Notes: generated by a model not told the origin, from the letters alone. DNA of 64,000 nt from Isoetes taiwanensis (GCA_021234155.1 JAJEKV010000130.1:577658-641657), one strand, 5' to 3'. Positions 1 to 12,770 are shown, counted from the stretch's first letter. Numbers and translations are program-made.

Positions 1-800
1 AGACTTGTTATTCTAGAATAACTCAAGTCAACATAGCAAAGATTGTTGTTTTTATTCAAGAACTAAGGATGACAATGAATGACCCAATTTTCATTTCATA
101 TCCACATCTTATATTCAATGGAACGTTAGGTGACACATCACAGTGGAGGAGAAAATGCACTTCCATTAAGTTAAAAGCTTATTACTTGAAAATTTCTTCA
201 TTTGCACCCCATTTCCATATGCAATGCTGGTACCCTTTTTCTCACAACCACCCTTTCCTCACAACCAATGTTTATGCTCCATTTGACAAAAATCCCCCCT
301 TTGTGATATATAAATTAATATTCTTCTATTAGAAATTCTTTTTTTTTTATACCATGTTTCCGCATGGAATGTGTTCCCAGTTCCAACAATCTCTCATTTC
401 CATATGTAATGTTATAGTAGGTTTCCATATGCAATGTGTTCTCCGTTTAGACTAATATCCTCTTATCAAGTCAACTTTATAACCTATAAGATCTGTTATT
501 GTAAAATACTCGGCCGCCAGATTTAAAGAACATTGTCATGATTCCTATCACCGGGCTGCATAATGTTTGTTGTATTGACCTACCTTCTATCATATTGCAT
601 GTAAGGTTTGATATTTTACACATATTGCCAAGTCCATAAACTTACATTTACAACTCACGAATCTAAAGGTAATCCTAGCCAATTAAAGAGGAACAAATTG
701 TTTGTATTATTCAAAAGAAAATTGATCATTTCTTAAATGGAGTAAACTTGAGACAAATGTACGCAAACACGCTTGGAACATCATAAATAAATAAAAAATA
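1..800. other. AT-rich intergenic DNA, no gene recognised
   Basis: No recognisable coding sequence. An 87-codon frame at 69-332 resembles nothing I know and lies in low-complexity AT-rich DNA. The stretch carries a short dispersed motif (separate entry) and a poly-T run near 340-349. Confidence 0.6.
211..442 (+). repeat. Short dispersed motif TTTCCATATGCAATG, four copies
   Basis: The motif TTTCCATATGCAATG, often followed by TGTTC, occurs near 211, 356 (variant TTTCCGCATGGAATG), 396 (TTTCCATATGTAATG) and 422. Spacing is irregular (145, 40 and 26 bp), so this is not a clean tandem array. It could be the remnant of a minisatellite or of transposon subterminal repeats. Confidence 0.5.
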
Positions 801-3800
801 TTACAAGTGTTTTAATGTTGCAAAGGAAGGAAGAAGGAAGTGAAGGTTCTTTATCGTCTCACGGAGAGTCAATTCCACTTACGGACCGTGATTACACCGG
901 TGCAAAGAAGCCCGCTCCTACCCGGATTAAAAACCTCCTTAGGGAGGAAACGCCGCGAAGAAATACCTGGCATTGCATAAATATACATATACATGAATTC
1001 CCGCGACCTCGTAGGCTCGGGGCGAGGGTGAGTCCGCGATCCAAAACTTCCCGGGAGGAGCCATGGATCGAACTGACGGCCAGACCGAAAGAAGCTCTCG
1101 CGTGGGCGTGCACTGTGTCGCACCGCGAACGATGAGTCTCGAATTCCGGACGATAGCCGGATGTACCGGGAAGGTACGGTTTATCCTCAGCTCAACCCCG
1201 CAACATTAACAAAGCCTCGTCTGGTGGCCTCTTAAACCAATCAATTCTCAAATGATTATACCCTCGTCAATGGATCGCTGGCGATCCCGCTGGCTTCATA
1301 AAGTAACCGAACGCAGCCGGCCTCAACCGTGGTGGTGGGTTTATGTGTCGGTTTGTAGTGTGCCATCTTTATACGTTCCAGCATGGTGGTCCTGTGAGCT
1401 TCCCGTGAAATAAGAGTCCAAGTACCCCTCGTACTTATCCCCTAGCCAGCCGTCAGGCACTGACGCGACTTATGTAAGGCACTACGCTCTAAATACAAGC
1501 AACATCGGGTTTCTTTGTCCTTCCAACAAGCTCCCCGAAGTCGTTATGCTCATTCGCCACAGCCAGAAGCTGCGCGGAGCTGAAAGGTCGCCTATGTCAA
1601 GCAATTCCTCGAAATAAACAATGTCTATATCGAGGGGTCGCATGCGTAGGGCATGAATCCTCGCCTCTTGGTAAATAAGATCCGATATGGAACCAGGATT
1701 TGACCCTAAGTGCCCACGCTAAAAATGCTCTTCGACTCGCCGGCCGCTCCAAGTCGCAAGACACCGGGCCCCACACCTCGAATTTATACGGCGAACCGCC
1801 CACCAAAGGTTCGAATAAATGTGATTATCCTACCATACCGCTTCTATGACTATTACTGCTTGTATCAGGTATTGGGCCGCTTTCCAACTCCGGCCACCCG
1901 GCGCGTAATGGATGCATCCCAATACATCGATTTCGAAATTCCACCCCTGTGTACTTGTAGCCGGATGACCTCTACCGCTCGCTCGATAAGTGAGCCGGAG
2001 GTGCCGGATGCGAGGAGGATATGAGGGACTACCTTAGTCTTGGCTGACGCGATGTCACGCCTCGACGTATCAGTTCCAGTGCATCGTGCATGCATACCCT
2101 CCGTGTATGGGGCTAAGAGGTCCACATCATCCGCATAGATGAGTCACGGGATGACCTGCGTAAGAGTCAGATATCAGCCCCCCATTGCTAGCCGCTTCCA
2201 CCGACTTCAACAAAGTCCAAAGAGAGAGGACATCCGCTTAACCCAATGCTATCGGTAAATGATCGCCCTTCCACAGATACCAAAAGTGTTCTCGTGATAC
2301 CAGACACCGCTCGCAGATCCATATAGGGAGTCCCAGATGGTGCAATCTCGCCACAACTTTTCCCGGTACCGCGGTCGAAGTTTTGCAAAGTCCACAAACA
2401 AATTGCATATCCCCTGACGGCTCCTCCTCGGGCCCCCACTGTGGCCCCTGAAAGTGTGAAGATGTGATTAATGGTCGAATGTCTGGCCTAAGCCCGCCTT
2501 CGGGTAAGTGCCTCCGACTTCCGGGGCTGCCTCCGCCTATCCGCCGGTTCCGCCGCCGAATGCCCGCCGCACGCCTTGGCAAACACCGAAATAATTCATG
2601 ATGGTTCAAGAATTACCGATACAAAGGTGGGTCCTCTGTAGAGACGGAACAACCTCGCTTGTGGTCCATGACCGAAAACCTCTTGCAAATGTCATTCCGC
2701 TGAACAAAGGTATGTGCGACGCTACCATACCGCCCCGCCTAATTTGAGCAACTCCGCCTTCAGCCGCCTATCCGCTGTTTCATTAGCCAGCGCTGTACCT
2801 TCACATCTTCGCGGATCACTAAAGGTGGGCCAAGGCACATCCGGGTCGGTTCCTGTGGGATCATAAGTTGTTCGCGTACCGCCTCCATTGCAATCGCCGC
2901 GGATGTCATTTCGTAGGTCAGGCCGCCCGTGGAGCACCTTTGCTTCGCAGTTCTCGTGGTATGCCTAGTAGGCCTGACATTCTTGGTCGCACTCTTTGCT
3001 TTTGTTAATACCTTTGAGAAGGCGAGGTAATGGTCGTGGCCCGAAATTCGGTATCCCGATCCACGATGACGGAGTGCCGCCACAGATTCTTCTTACACTC
3101 AAAGATCAAACCATCCACGTGGAAAGGTTGCGCTATACCGACTGGCATGGGAGGTCTCTCAAAGAATTGCCACCGGGCTCGTTTCCGAGGAGCTCAACCA
3201 CGGCTTATTGCTCCATTGCGAAACAAATCACGAGGCTTCGCGAGCATAACAACAGAACCCTCCTCTCTCTCGCCTTCATAATCCGCGAACCGAGGTCGCC
3301 ATAGCCGCCATCGAGGCCGAGCTACCGGCCGTGCCAGCCTTCACATAGAATGGGAGGTGATCTGAGCTCTACCTCGGCCCGACCGTCTACGCCGATGTGA
3401 AATGTATCGGCGTACATCCCGCGCGTAGCCTACTATGACATAACTTACTTACACTAGTTCCGCTTGATTAATCCTGCCTTCATGCTGTACCTGGAAGAGA
3501 GGGCCATTGTAGGCTATTGTATGAGCAGGTCAAGTATACCTACTCGACAACAACCGCTGGCAAAAATTCGACCGGGCTATCCGAAAGGCCGTGGTTAGCC
3601 ATGACGAATCGGCAAAGACGTTATCCGCGAATCCACCAAGATGGCTCGTCGCACTTTGTATTGCGACAGTTCCCCGCGAGCATGACTTCATCCGCGAAAG
3701 GCCGAGGTATCATATAGATCGACATACGGGTCTATCCTGGCCCACCTCCCGTGGCCTGATAGAAGGGACTCTTCAGATGGGAAAGTAAGAAGCAGCCCAG

Positions 3801-4420
3801 GAAAAGAGGATCTCCTCGGGCTGTGGTGGTGCACTCGCACCCACAAGTAGCGTTAGTTCCACGGCCTTTCTCGAGGGAAACCAAATGTGCCAGCTACCCC
3901 AGAGTAGCAGTAACCCTCGCGCTCCACGCTCTCACAGACAAATCATTGAACACCGGGGAATGTCGTACCCCAGACGCAAAATTGTGGCCTCGGTGTTCCA
4001 TGTTCCATGAGGAAGATGAGATCCATGTCCATCAAGCACGTAATTGAGGCTATCAGCCTTTCCGCCACGAAAACCCCGGCCTGCACTCACCACAACTTAG
4101 GCACAATTCTATTGAGCTGGCCGAGATGCTTCAGGCGTGTCACGATGAAACTGCCGGAGCAGATCGAGTTGTGGGGGGCGACTTCTACGCTGCATGAGGC
4201 AAAGAAAGGGCGATTTATCATTTATTTACCCGCTTGTAGGGGCAGATTAAGCGAGGATCAGAGATGGAGGCGAGGGGTAGTTGGTCGAGCACATTTGGTC
4301 GACGGCTGCAAGGCCCTCGACTCGCAAACTCCTCCTACAGGCCTCCCGCTAGACCGGGAGTAAGATCCCTACCATACAGATGCCCTTCAAGAATTTGCCC
4401 TCATGGCAAGATGGCCCGAA
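800..4420 (-). mobile_element. Non-LTR (LINE-type) retrotransposon, decayed, minus strand
   Basis: Reading the minus strand from high to low coordinates, reverse transcriptase blocks appear in canonical order. They are a HSTINHIFTLSG-like block (about 2,496-2,451), a VDF-like catalytic block (about 2,400-2,340), an IGLSGCPLS block near 2,250, the catalytic YADDV box with LLAP following (2,143-2,100), a KTKVV block (about 2,050) and a FEVWGP block with the downstream FLAW-LRVKS segment (about 1,780-1,680). The blocks sit in different frames, so the element is not translatable as read. Sequence between about 3,100 and 4,400 would be the upstream ORF or endonuclease region, but I cannot identify endonuclease motifs there. 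DNA below about 1,500 would be the 3' region; no poly-A tract (poly-T on this strand) is clear. GC content is well above the flanks, which helps set the limits. No target-site duplication was identified. Confidence 0.8.
1597..2620 (-). pseudogene. LINE reverse transcriptase domain, frame-broken
   Basis: This is the polymerase domain of the surrounding non-LTR element, which would copy element RNA at a nicked chromosomal target. The key catalytic box reads LIYADDVDLLAP on the minus strand at 2,143-2,108, with both aspartates intact. Just upstream is the GCPLS motif of the non-LTR family. Downstream the thumb-like part reads FEVWGPVSCDLE and then RAFLAWALRVKS, the equivalent of the Y-GCEVWG and FLRRILGVKS blocks of this family. 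At least four frame changes separate these blocks, so it is scored as a pseudogene. CpG sites are plentiful, which is unusual for an old methylated repeat. The clade (RTE, L1 or other) is not resolved. Confidence 0.8.
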
Positions 4421-6246
4421 AATAGTCTTCATAGCATCCCGAATAAGAATATCCATCTGCATAATGGAAAAGAAGCTTAATTACCGCAGAGTAACAAATT
4501 ATAAGTTAGCCTAATGGGCAATCAAGACACCTACTAAAGAAAATGGTGCAAACATTCTGGCTTATCGCCTACCCTAATAAAAATAAAAACAAAAATAAAA
4601 TAAAAACATCCTACTACATCCCGTTTATATTTCAAGATGTCAAACGAAATTTGACGAAACAGACCCAAACCCCATTTGAGAAGATTGTGGCATCTAGCTA
4701 CAATGTGCATTTGCGCGAACCTCGGTTGGAGGGGTTTCACGCAGGCAGCCCATCACGAGCGCGTTAACCAACAAGGGGAAATTTGGCGGTTCTGAAAGAA
4801 AAATGCATTTTACTATTACTATTTTCCTTCTTCAAGCTCTGGCTATGGCGAACCGGCTTCACACCACCCCTGTCATCGCGAGGCTCTTTTGCCCACATTC
4901 TATGGTTTGAGCGTTACATCCCAGCCTATATTTTGAACGCAGTTTTTGTTATTAGACGGCATAGCTTTGGTCATCTCTCGTGTTATTAGAGTTGCCGGAG
5001 TGTTGATTTATCGATGCTTGCTCATTTCTAGAGTTTGAGGATCTCGGCGCCGAGTTCTTGTTACTATGGGGTTTTGATATCTTTTGAGACTTTCGAAGTT
5101 TTTGTGGTAAATCTTATTGCCGAGTTCAGTTTCACGCTGCCGCTTACCCCAGCCCCGGAGATCGCCAGAGTAGGGAGCCGCCGATTTTTTTGAGATTCGG
5201 GGAGGCCGCGCCAATCTTTTGTTATCTTCGTTTTCTCGTAGCATGTATCTATTAGAATGATTTTATGATTTTTTGGGTGGTAGTCGAATGTGAATCAGAG
5301 CGCTTTTTCGCTTGGAGCATTAACCTCTAAAAAGAACACATTGTGATAATGAGAGATCGGGCTTAGGTATGGCGACACTCAGGTCGAGCTTCCAGTCAAG
5401 TCGTAAGGAATATGGCGTATAAAATAGAACAAATGTGTTCTTGGATTTGGGAAAGGGAATGGGTCCCATAGTGGAAAGGGGACATGGTGACAATTACAGA
5501 AAATGGGGAACAAGATTTTAAATACATGCAAATGATGGCCTTTTGGAAGAATATCAAATCAAATGAAAAAGCAGATGATTGAGATGGTACGACAATATGA
5601 GAATGGGGAAAAAGGGAGACAAAGACACCCCAAAAATACCTATTTTTCAGCTTGGTGATTGGTTGATTCCTACTGGGAGATGCATGAAAGCCCAATGCTA
5701 CTAGATCACAATCGAGCGTCAGCCTCCCGCCAGTACGAATTTAAGTGTCCCAATACTGCATCGATCAACCAAGAATAAAGTTCGACTTTCCAAATGGGCA
5801 CATGAAATTGTTCCGCAGTTTGACAAAATGCATTCATCTCTCAATCATAGTTTTGTTCCAAGTAGGTTGCAAACCTTCAAAAAGGGCTATCAGATTTAAG
5901 GGGTCAAGCTTACTTCCAAATTAGGAACTTAATCAAAATGGATAAATCCCCTCGATGATTACAGATTATATCGGCCGGATTTTCCTTTCAGAGTGTGTGG
6001 AGTGTGGAGGATGAAACTCGAGATTCCTACTCAAACAAGGAACAATCTTCATTAGAGGTAATTTGACTTCCTTTGTCCCCTATATAAGAATCCTCCAATA
6101 GAATGAGTACTTACATCAAACTCACCGCACTAATGCAAGATTAACAACTTATCATTGCCGCTTTTTCCCTATAACTTTTGGATCCACTCATGAAAATGTC
6201 AAGGCCAAGTTACTTAGATTTAATGAAAAAGATCTTTCAAGTGATT
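4421..6246. other. Unassigned intergenic DNA
   Basis: No recognised gene. An A-rich simple stretch lies at about 4,577-4,608. A 99-codon minus-strand frame (5,396-5,695) and a 78-codon basic one (5,008-5,244) have no recognisable motifs. Confidence 0.5.
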
Positions 6247-6456
6247 GATAAATAGATCTAACTCTAAATATGGTGGAGAATAGGTGTGATGAGATTGAGT
6301 AATGAGTATGAGCCAACGTGGCATACAAAACATATGTACACACCTTTTACACCTAAGGACACGACTTCATCTTACTAGATTTGCCAATTCTCATTGCGGG
6401 TCACATGGCTCGTAAGCAATCCTTTGATCTATATGATCACTAATATTATATTCTAA
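6247..6456 (+). repeat. Direct repeat copy 1 (possible left LTR)
   Basis: Pairs with 8,621-8,825. The most conserved parts are AATGAGTATGAGCCAA (from about 6,300) and the last 35 bases with GATCTATATGATCACTAA. The middle is strongly diverged by indels. Confidence 0.65.
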
Positions 6457-8620
6457 TTCTTGATCAATAGATCAAGAAGGATTGAACTCTCTTTGGCACC
6501 TTTTAATGAAGAGAACGAATGCCTCAAATCTGAGAATTCAAACTCTAAACTCTAGCTTACTAGATCATAATACGAGGATGCCTAGATCATATAAGTTAGG
6601 CCTTCCCCCTGATCTATATAGCATCCCAGAAATGCTAAGATCGTATTAAATACCGATCCTCACAATTAGGTAATATTAGCTCATACTCTAGACACTGTAA
6701 CACTCTATATATTAATGCATGAAATTCGTCCCTAACAAACATGGGCCTTCGCTATGACATGAATTTCCAAATTTAAATAGAAAATCGATAATGCTTTCCC
6801 ATGTCACCATTTCAAAACAAACAAATTTTAGCATTGTATGACGTCTTGTTCACCACCTTGTCTCAAATTATGTCATCTGCCATTTTATGTCAACAAGATT
6901 CAAACTTAAATTAGGGCTTGCTTGATTGGTATAGTCTAACTTCCCTATCGCTCACGATAGCCGCTATTCTTGTCAGTTCTAGGGTTTATGAATCAGATAT
7001 CCTAATGGATCTTAGGATAAGTCATGGCTCCATTTCGAACATCCAATTGCCATCTTCATTTATTTTCCTCTCGGGCTTGAAGGTTCCGCATGCCAATCCA
7101 TTCTTCTTACAACTCCTTCCGCAAGGTTCTAGCTTCAGAGCTTCTATTAGGCTCTTTCTAAGAATCAATATCGATAGCAGCCAAGACTGGCCTGCTTACT
7201 GTGGTCAAAATTGCTCTACCAACGCAAACCTACTTGAAGACCATGGAGCTTTTCGTCACCATGTTCCAGAGAACTGCATTTTCGATGTGCTCATACCTCT
7301 GCCTTTTGAACCAGATGTTCGGGCCTCTTAATTTAGCATCTCTTCCTAAGATAATGGCCTAATCACGCTTTAAGAGTTTCTATAGCTTCTTCGCCCATTA
7401 CGATTTCACGACATTTAACCACTTCACAGGAAACAAACAGAACAAATATCGGTCATTCTTCCATTTATAATACAGGTAATGGAAGAAATTTGTTCTCAAG
7501 ATACACTGGATGTCCATCATGCCCATTCTAGATTCCGTATTTCTACCTGGCCCCAGATGCATTCTCGAATTCTTCCGGCAGTGGACTCTAGCTTTCCACA
7601 GTTGACTTCTTCATTTCATAAGCATTAATTCAATGTGGGACTCTCATGATTTTCCCATTCATCCCACTCGGCACCTGCAAATTTCACGTTTGGATTGAAT
7701 GTTTTATCCAGAGAAAAATTTTTCCCGTCACGCCTTGCAAGGCATCACATCCTTTCCCGTGTGGGTCTATATGCTTTTATCATTCCTCCTCGATCACACT
7801 CGTGTGGATCCTATCTTCTCAACAAATATCTCTCTCACTTTGAGTCAGTACTTTTTCCCTCTAAATTCTCTTCCGGCAGTCCGCTTCTTTCCAAACTTAT
7901 ATTGTAAAATAATTCTTTTCCGCTTGTAAGGAGTACCTTCCGCACCTCTTCGTGGAGTGCATCTACGCTTGTGGTTTTATCTGCATCAATTTGAGGCAGT
8001 TCTTCCGCTTCATTGCACCTCCTTCTCTTCCGAGCATACATAACTTCCGATTCCCAGCCCTTGGTTCTTCGTGATCACTAATTTGTTTTCACCGCTCATT
8101 TCTTTTGCAAGATTTCCAAATGTAATCCTTCGCCAAGCTTCATTAAACATCGCAATGTAATCTGCCCTAGTGGGAAAACCACGTATATCCTTTTGTTCTG
8201 AAGTTGATTCGGACAAAGACCATCCTTGGTTTCGGCCATACCAGAATCCAGATCGCATTCATACCCTCAGAAGATCTGCTCTCGCGGATCTTGAATCTCT
8301 ATCACTTCAAGAATGATATCTTCCCGAATCCCAAGATCAAGTACTTCATGCCATCCGAAATACTTAGGACGCTCTACTCTTCGCCTCCTCCTCTCTTGCT
8401 TGACAAAATCTTCAGAACTATTCTTCTTCTAAAACCTTATCGCATTCTTCAAGACTCTTCTTCCTCCCCGAGCACTTACCGTAAGAAAGAGCTCTTCCGG
8501 AATTCTTCTTCCATAATCAAACAACTGATTCTTCAAATCCTCGGTTTCTATCCTCATTGCATTGCCGCATTGCTTGATGTTAAGTCTCCTCCCAGATCGA
8601 TTCAGAGTTCGTGCCTCCAT

Positions 8621-8825
8621 GATAAAATAGACGTAATTCTAAATGGCGGTGAGGAATAGGCATGACGAGGTAATGAGTATGAGCCAAACGTATGTCTATA
8701 TAGACACACCTTTGCTACCATGATCAATTTCATCTTAATAGAATGGGTTAACACCGGCCAGTAATACATGGCTTCCGCTGGTCATCAATCTCTTGATCTA
8801 TATGATCACTAATATTATATTCTAA
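8621..8825 (+). repeat. Direct repeat copy 2 (possible right LTR)
   Basis: Diverged copy of 6,247-6,456 in the same orientation. It contains a TATA-like TCTATATAGA near 8,695, in the place where an LTR promoter could lie. Similarity stops abruptly after TATTCTAA in both copies. Confidence 0.65.
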
Positions 8826-10200
8826 CAAAGTTGATATATGGTTAGTGATGTATTTCATGCTATCCTTGAGCCATACTTGCCTTTTCATATTTATCCCAAA
8901 AGATATAACAATGGGTTGTCATTAGAAAAGATTCGAGGAGGCTTAATCCATTGCCACAAATAGTGTTCGAATCCAGTTTGATCAAAAGTTATATAGCAGA
9001 AGATACACTTAAAAGTAGTTAGAATCAGACACTATCACGCTTACATAACACTAGCAACACCGAGCTCTTCTGGATGAAAAGTTGATGTGGCTTTTACAAC
9101 CCTGAATAATGAGATCTCAAATTACCTCTAATGGGCATCAATTTAGAAATGGAATGCTAAATTTGATCCCCAAACCTCCAACAACCTGCTCCACCTGTGG
9201 GCTTAGCCTAATTCCATCGCATGAAGATATCTTCAAAACTATTTGTCAGAAAGATCATTGATGGGAGGCCCCAGATGCAGCCCCGCATCCGGACAGATAT
9301 CCCAAAAGAAATCCCAAGTAATGGAATATCAGGATTTCTATGGGGATATCAAGTCTCAAATCGATTGAGGGCTCCTTCCTTGCACAATCCGTGGGCTTAG
9401 GCCGTGATGGGGAGGGGGTATGTCAAATGGATGGGGAAAAAGGAACATAAAGAACTCCATCTCATGGAGTATTAACGTAATTCATCCGTGCTCAATATTC
9501 TATACCAAAACAGAGTTGGAGCATGTAATAGGAGAAGGCAAAATAAAATGAGCAAGAAACAGAAAAGCAAGGGAAGATAAAAAACCAGGAAAAGGAAGGA
9601 GTTGGGAATCCACAAAATTATGAAAGAATGGAGAAGGAAAGAGCAACATGTCGAATAATGGCTAATCGATTAAGGTTCAAACAAACCCACCGAAGTAACA
9701 AAGGAGGAGTCTCTACCAAGTAAAATGAAACTAAAACAAAGAAAAGGAGTTGACTCACCTCTAAGCTTCTATATTACCTGCACTATTAAAAGAAGCAATA
9801 CTTTGATTCTAAGGAACCAATCGCCACTCTCCACAAATGAGTACCCGTGAGTCCTCGATTCAGATCTATCTGTGAGGGAGGAACTTTCATTTCTGTTATA
9901 AGGATCAAATTATATGCAACACCTAAATCAATACCCCTTCACCGTATTGGGCGATACATGCCAACCGATGCATGACATTTTGCCTTTGCTACTGTTTAAT
10001 GAGAAATTAGACCAAAGAAGAGATAGTTCCCAAACACTCCTCCGAGGAACAAGGGCTTACTCCAAATTCTTCACCACCTCTCCATTTGAGTTTGATAAGG
10101 ATGAGGAGTCTTTGGGGTACGTAAGAGCCGGCTTCGACCGATGCCATCGATCTAAGAAGGGATATGTTCGTATCGCATAACGATAAAGTCAAAAACACGA
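8826..10200. other. Unassigned DNA with purine-rich tract
   Basis: No recognisable gene. From about 9,525 to 9,770 the plus strand is very rich in A and G (repeated AAAGGAGAAGG-like strings). An 88-codon plus frame at 9,914-10,180 ends in the next unit and has no motif I recognise. Confidence 0.5.
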
Positions 10201-12210
10201 TTTTTAATAAATACTTATTTAATGATTAAAGCAATGCACGGAAAAAAAAATTTCGCGAATCGCGATACCTAAAAAATTGGGGCCAACAGACAAGAACCTT
10301 ACGAAAAACTTTCGGCATAAGGATTTTAAATTTCAAATTACTTTTTTCCTATACGATACTATAGTATTTCGCATGCCAAATTTCAAATTCAGATTTTTTA
10401 CAATCGCTTTTATACGCTTTATGACGCTGCATTTATAACATTACAAGACAAATTTAAATTTCAAATTTGTATCGCCGCAATCTTTCAAGCAGCCAAGGTA
10501 GACGCTGTAAACTTCTCGTTTCTTTTTTTTTTTTTTTCAGCGATATTTTTATTTTGCTGACAAAGAGGGTACATCGACCTTATTTTGAGGCTCCACAATA
10601 GGCCGATAGGGAAAATCTATTTCATGGTCACCGCCAGATCGAAGAATTATACCACAACAGCAAACACAATGTTTAGAGATTTCAATAGCCATAATCGTAC
10701 TTCATGGTGCTCCCCACCCTTCAACACCAGAGGTATGGGCATCCCTTTCTAACCTCCATGCACGGCATTACCATCTTCCCACCTCGCCTAACTACTATGG
10801 GTGTTTTATATCAAGGAGCCCATCAAAACTACTTTACTCTTGATCGCGAAGAATGCCTCTAATGATTTACTCCAGAGGAGTAGTCTCACATAGTAATGGA
10901 AGTCACTATGATCCGTCCTCTTCCCCGCTTCATATAGTACAAAGAGCTATGATCCTTCCGCAGGATAATACCACCACCATGAAGTTCAAACCAAGATATC
11001 GAGCGGCAATCCAACAGACAGAAAGGTTTCGCTTCTTCCCAACCTCGTGACTATGGAGGATCAAACCAGTTCCACCCAATATACTCCATTGCAATAGCAG
11101 CCTCAACTCTGGACATGCGAGTACTACAACAGGCACCTAGTTCCAAGTAATAAAGCTAAGAAGAAAAATAATCGCGATACCTCTCTCTCTAACCACAACT
11201 ACTATGGAGGGGCCTCTTCGCTTCCAAGATATTGCCTTCCATCTTCGCTAAGGCCGTGAACCCCACAGAGGCATGGTAAGGTAACTACGCGAAGTTCCTA
11301 AGATCACAGCCTCCCGTCTCCGCATCCCATGTTTTACCTTTCACCACACCGCCCGGAATAAGAGGGAACAAATCTTTGGCTCACAACAAGATCGTATTAG
11401 CAACACATAAGATGACCTCGCCCATGTCTCCATCCGGAGATCGCCAAGAAAACATCTTCGCGAATGGCGCAGACAGGCCGCAGCGGTGCAGATAGATATT
11501 ACCGTTAGCAGGCGCTTCAAGTTGCATATTGAGGCAACATAAAGACTTTCCAAGAGCAATACGAAGCCACATCCTCAAAACCCGGCTTCCAGTACGGCTC
11601 TACATTAGCGAACATACCCATCAAACAAACTAAACGCCGAGCTCTTAGCCGTGATAAGGATCTAAGACCATGCTAAGCTAACCCGATCAAGACACCAACC
11701 AAATGACAAGAGCCTGCATCCATTTCACGCCATTTGAAAACAAGAGCAGCCATATCAAGAAGAAACCCCAAAGATTTGCTCCAATCAGGCTGTGGGATAG
11801 AAGGGCCCAGAATCGCCATGGATCTCATGAAGACCACGTTGTTCTTTAATGTCGCCGCCTTCGAATCTCTATGGAGTTCTCTCCATGACCAGATATACCG
11901 CCGCTTTAGAAAGCTAAAACCCCTCTAGCCATCCGATTCAAACCTTCGCTTTGTGTGTACGCGAACCTTCGTTTTATGCGAATCGCGACGCAAAACAAGG
12001 TTTTATGCAGGCCATTTTTGCATTTGCTACGGACCTTCTGCCATTAAAAACTTCTTTCGCTACGAAAAATCTTCCGACCGGATTTTTTTGCCGATTTGCA
12101 TTTGCACAAATATGTGCCATATTATACAATTCATAATGATTCCGCTTAAAACGCATCGCAAAATATTGAACCTATCCTCGGATTCGCTAATCGTAGGATA
12201 CAAGTAAGTT
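10200..12210. other. Unassigned block bounded by AT-rich DNA and GCGAATCGCGA copies
   Basis: Two AT-rich stretches (about 10,200-10,560 and 11,940-12,200) each carry the near-palindromic 11-mer GCGAATCGCGA (10,255-10,265 and 11,978-11,988) and runs such as AAATTTCAAATTT. Between them is moderately GC-richer DNA with short frames on both strands (such as 11,381-11,578 minus) and no recognisable product. The shape suggests a transposon with similar ends, but the ends are in direct orientation and I cannot name a family. A poly-T run lies at about 10,523-10,538. Confidence 0.3.
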
Positions 12211-12770
12211 TGAAATCTGATAACATGGACCCTATAAGACCCTCGTGGAGGCCGTGGGATGGAGTCCAATATTTCCATACACCCCCTAAAGATACTCTGA
12301 TCAAAACAGATCGCTATTTACGGCTGACCCTATAAGTCCAACAGAGGCTGTGGATGGGGTCAAATGGCTTCGACTCGTGACTCATGCCGACCTGAGAATG
12401 AACGCAAGTCTAAAATTTCGATAACATGGACCCTATAAGACTCCGTGGAGGCCAGGGATGGAGTCCAATTTTCGGCACAACCTCAAAGCCACTCTTGATC
12501 CAAACAGAATGCTCATCATCAATCTCTATAAGTCCTCTGCTAAATGAGGGCCGGGATGGAGTCAAATATGGTCGACTAGAGGAATGAGAAAGATATTGAA
12601 AACATTGACCTCTAAGACCTCGAGAGAGCGATGTTATCAAAATTCAAACCTACTCTTTCTCGCTCAATGACCGGGAATGGAGCAATCCAATGTCCTCGCT
12701 AAGCCCAATTGGCTAAGAGAGGTCCAAGTCATCAGTCTGAGTCAAAATCTAATAAGTCCAACAACCAGGA
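12200..12770 (+). repeat. Tandem repeat, about 100-bp unit
   Basis: The phrase GACCCTATAAG (or a close variant) recurs at about 12,228, 12,325, 12,429, 12,522 and 12,607, and more loosely near 12,747. It is followed each time by a GGAGGCC-like or GAGGCTG-like block and GGATGGAGTC. Alternate units match best: GATAACATGGACC at 12,219 and again at 12,420 gives a 201-bp higher-order period. Units are degraded by small indels. Confidence 0.75.

Larger units (their letters stand above)
6247..8825. mobile_element. Candidate non-autonomous LTR-type element
   Basis: Two direct repeats of about 210 bp (6,247-6,456 and 8,621-8,825) bound a 2.16-kb interior. The repeats share GATAAATAGA-type starts, a central AATGAGTATGAGCCAA and an identical end containing GATCTATATGATCACTAA. 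The interior shows no integrase or reverse transcriptase. On the minus strand it contains charged, lysine/arginine-rich frames, for example 8,010-8,258 and 7,835-8,041, which have a gag-like composition but no zinc knuckle that I can find. The repeats do not begin and end with clean TG/CA, and no primer-binding site was seen. A segmental duplication is the alternative. Confidence 0.4.

Noticed and set aside
69-332. 87-codon frame near the window start
   Set aside because: AT-rich, no motif, and overlaps the short dispersed motif; no evidence of coding.
869-1135. Three overlapping frames on both strands
   Set aside because: They overlap each other in the 3' part of the LINE and have no conserved motif.
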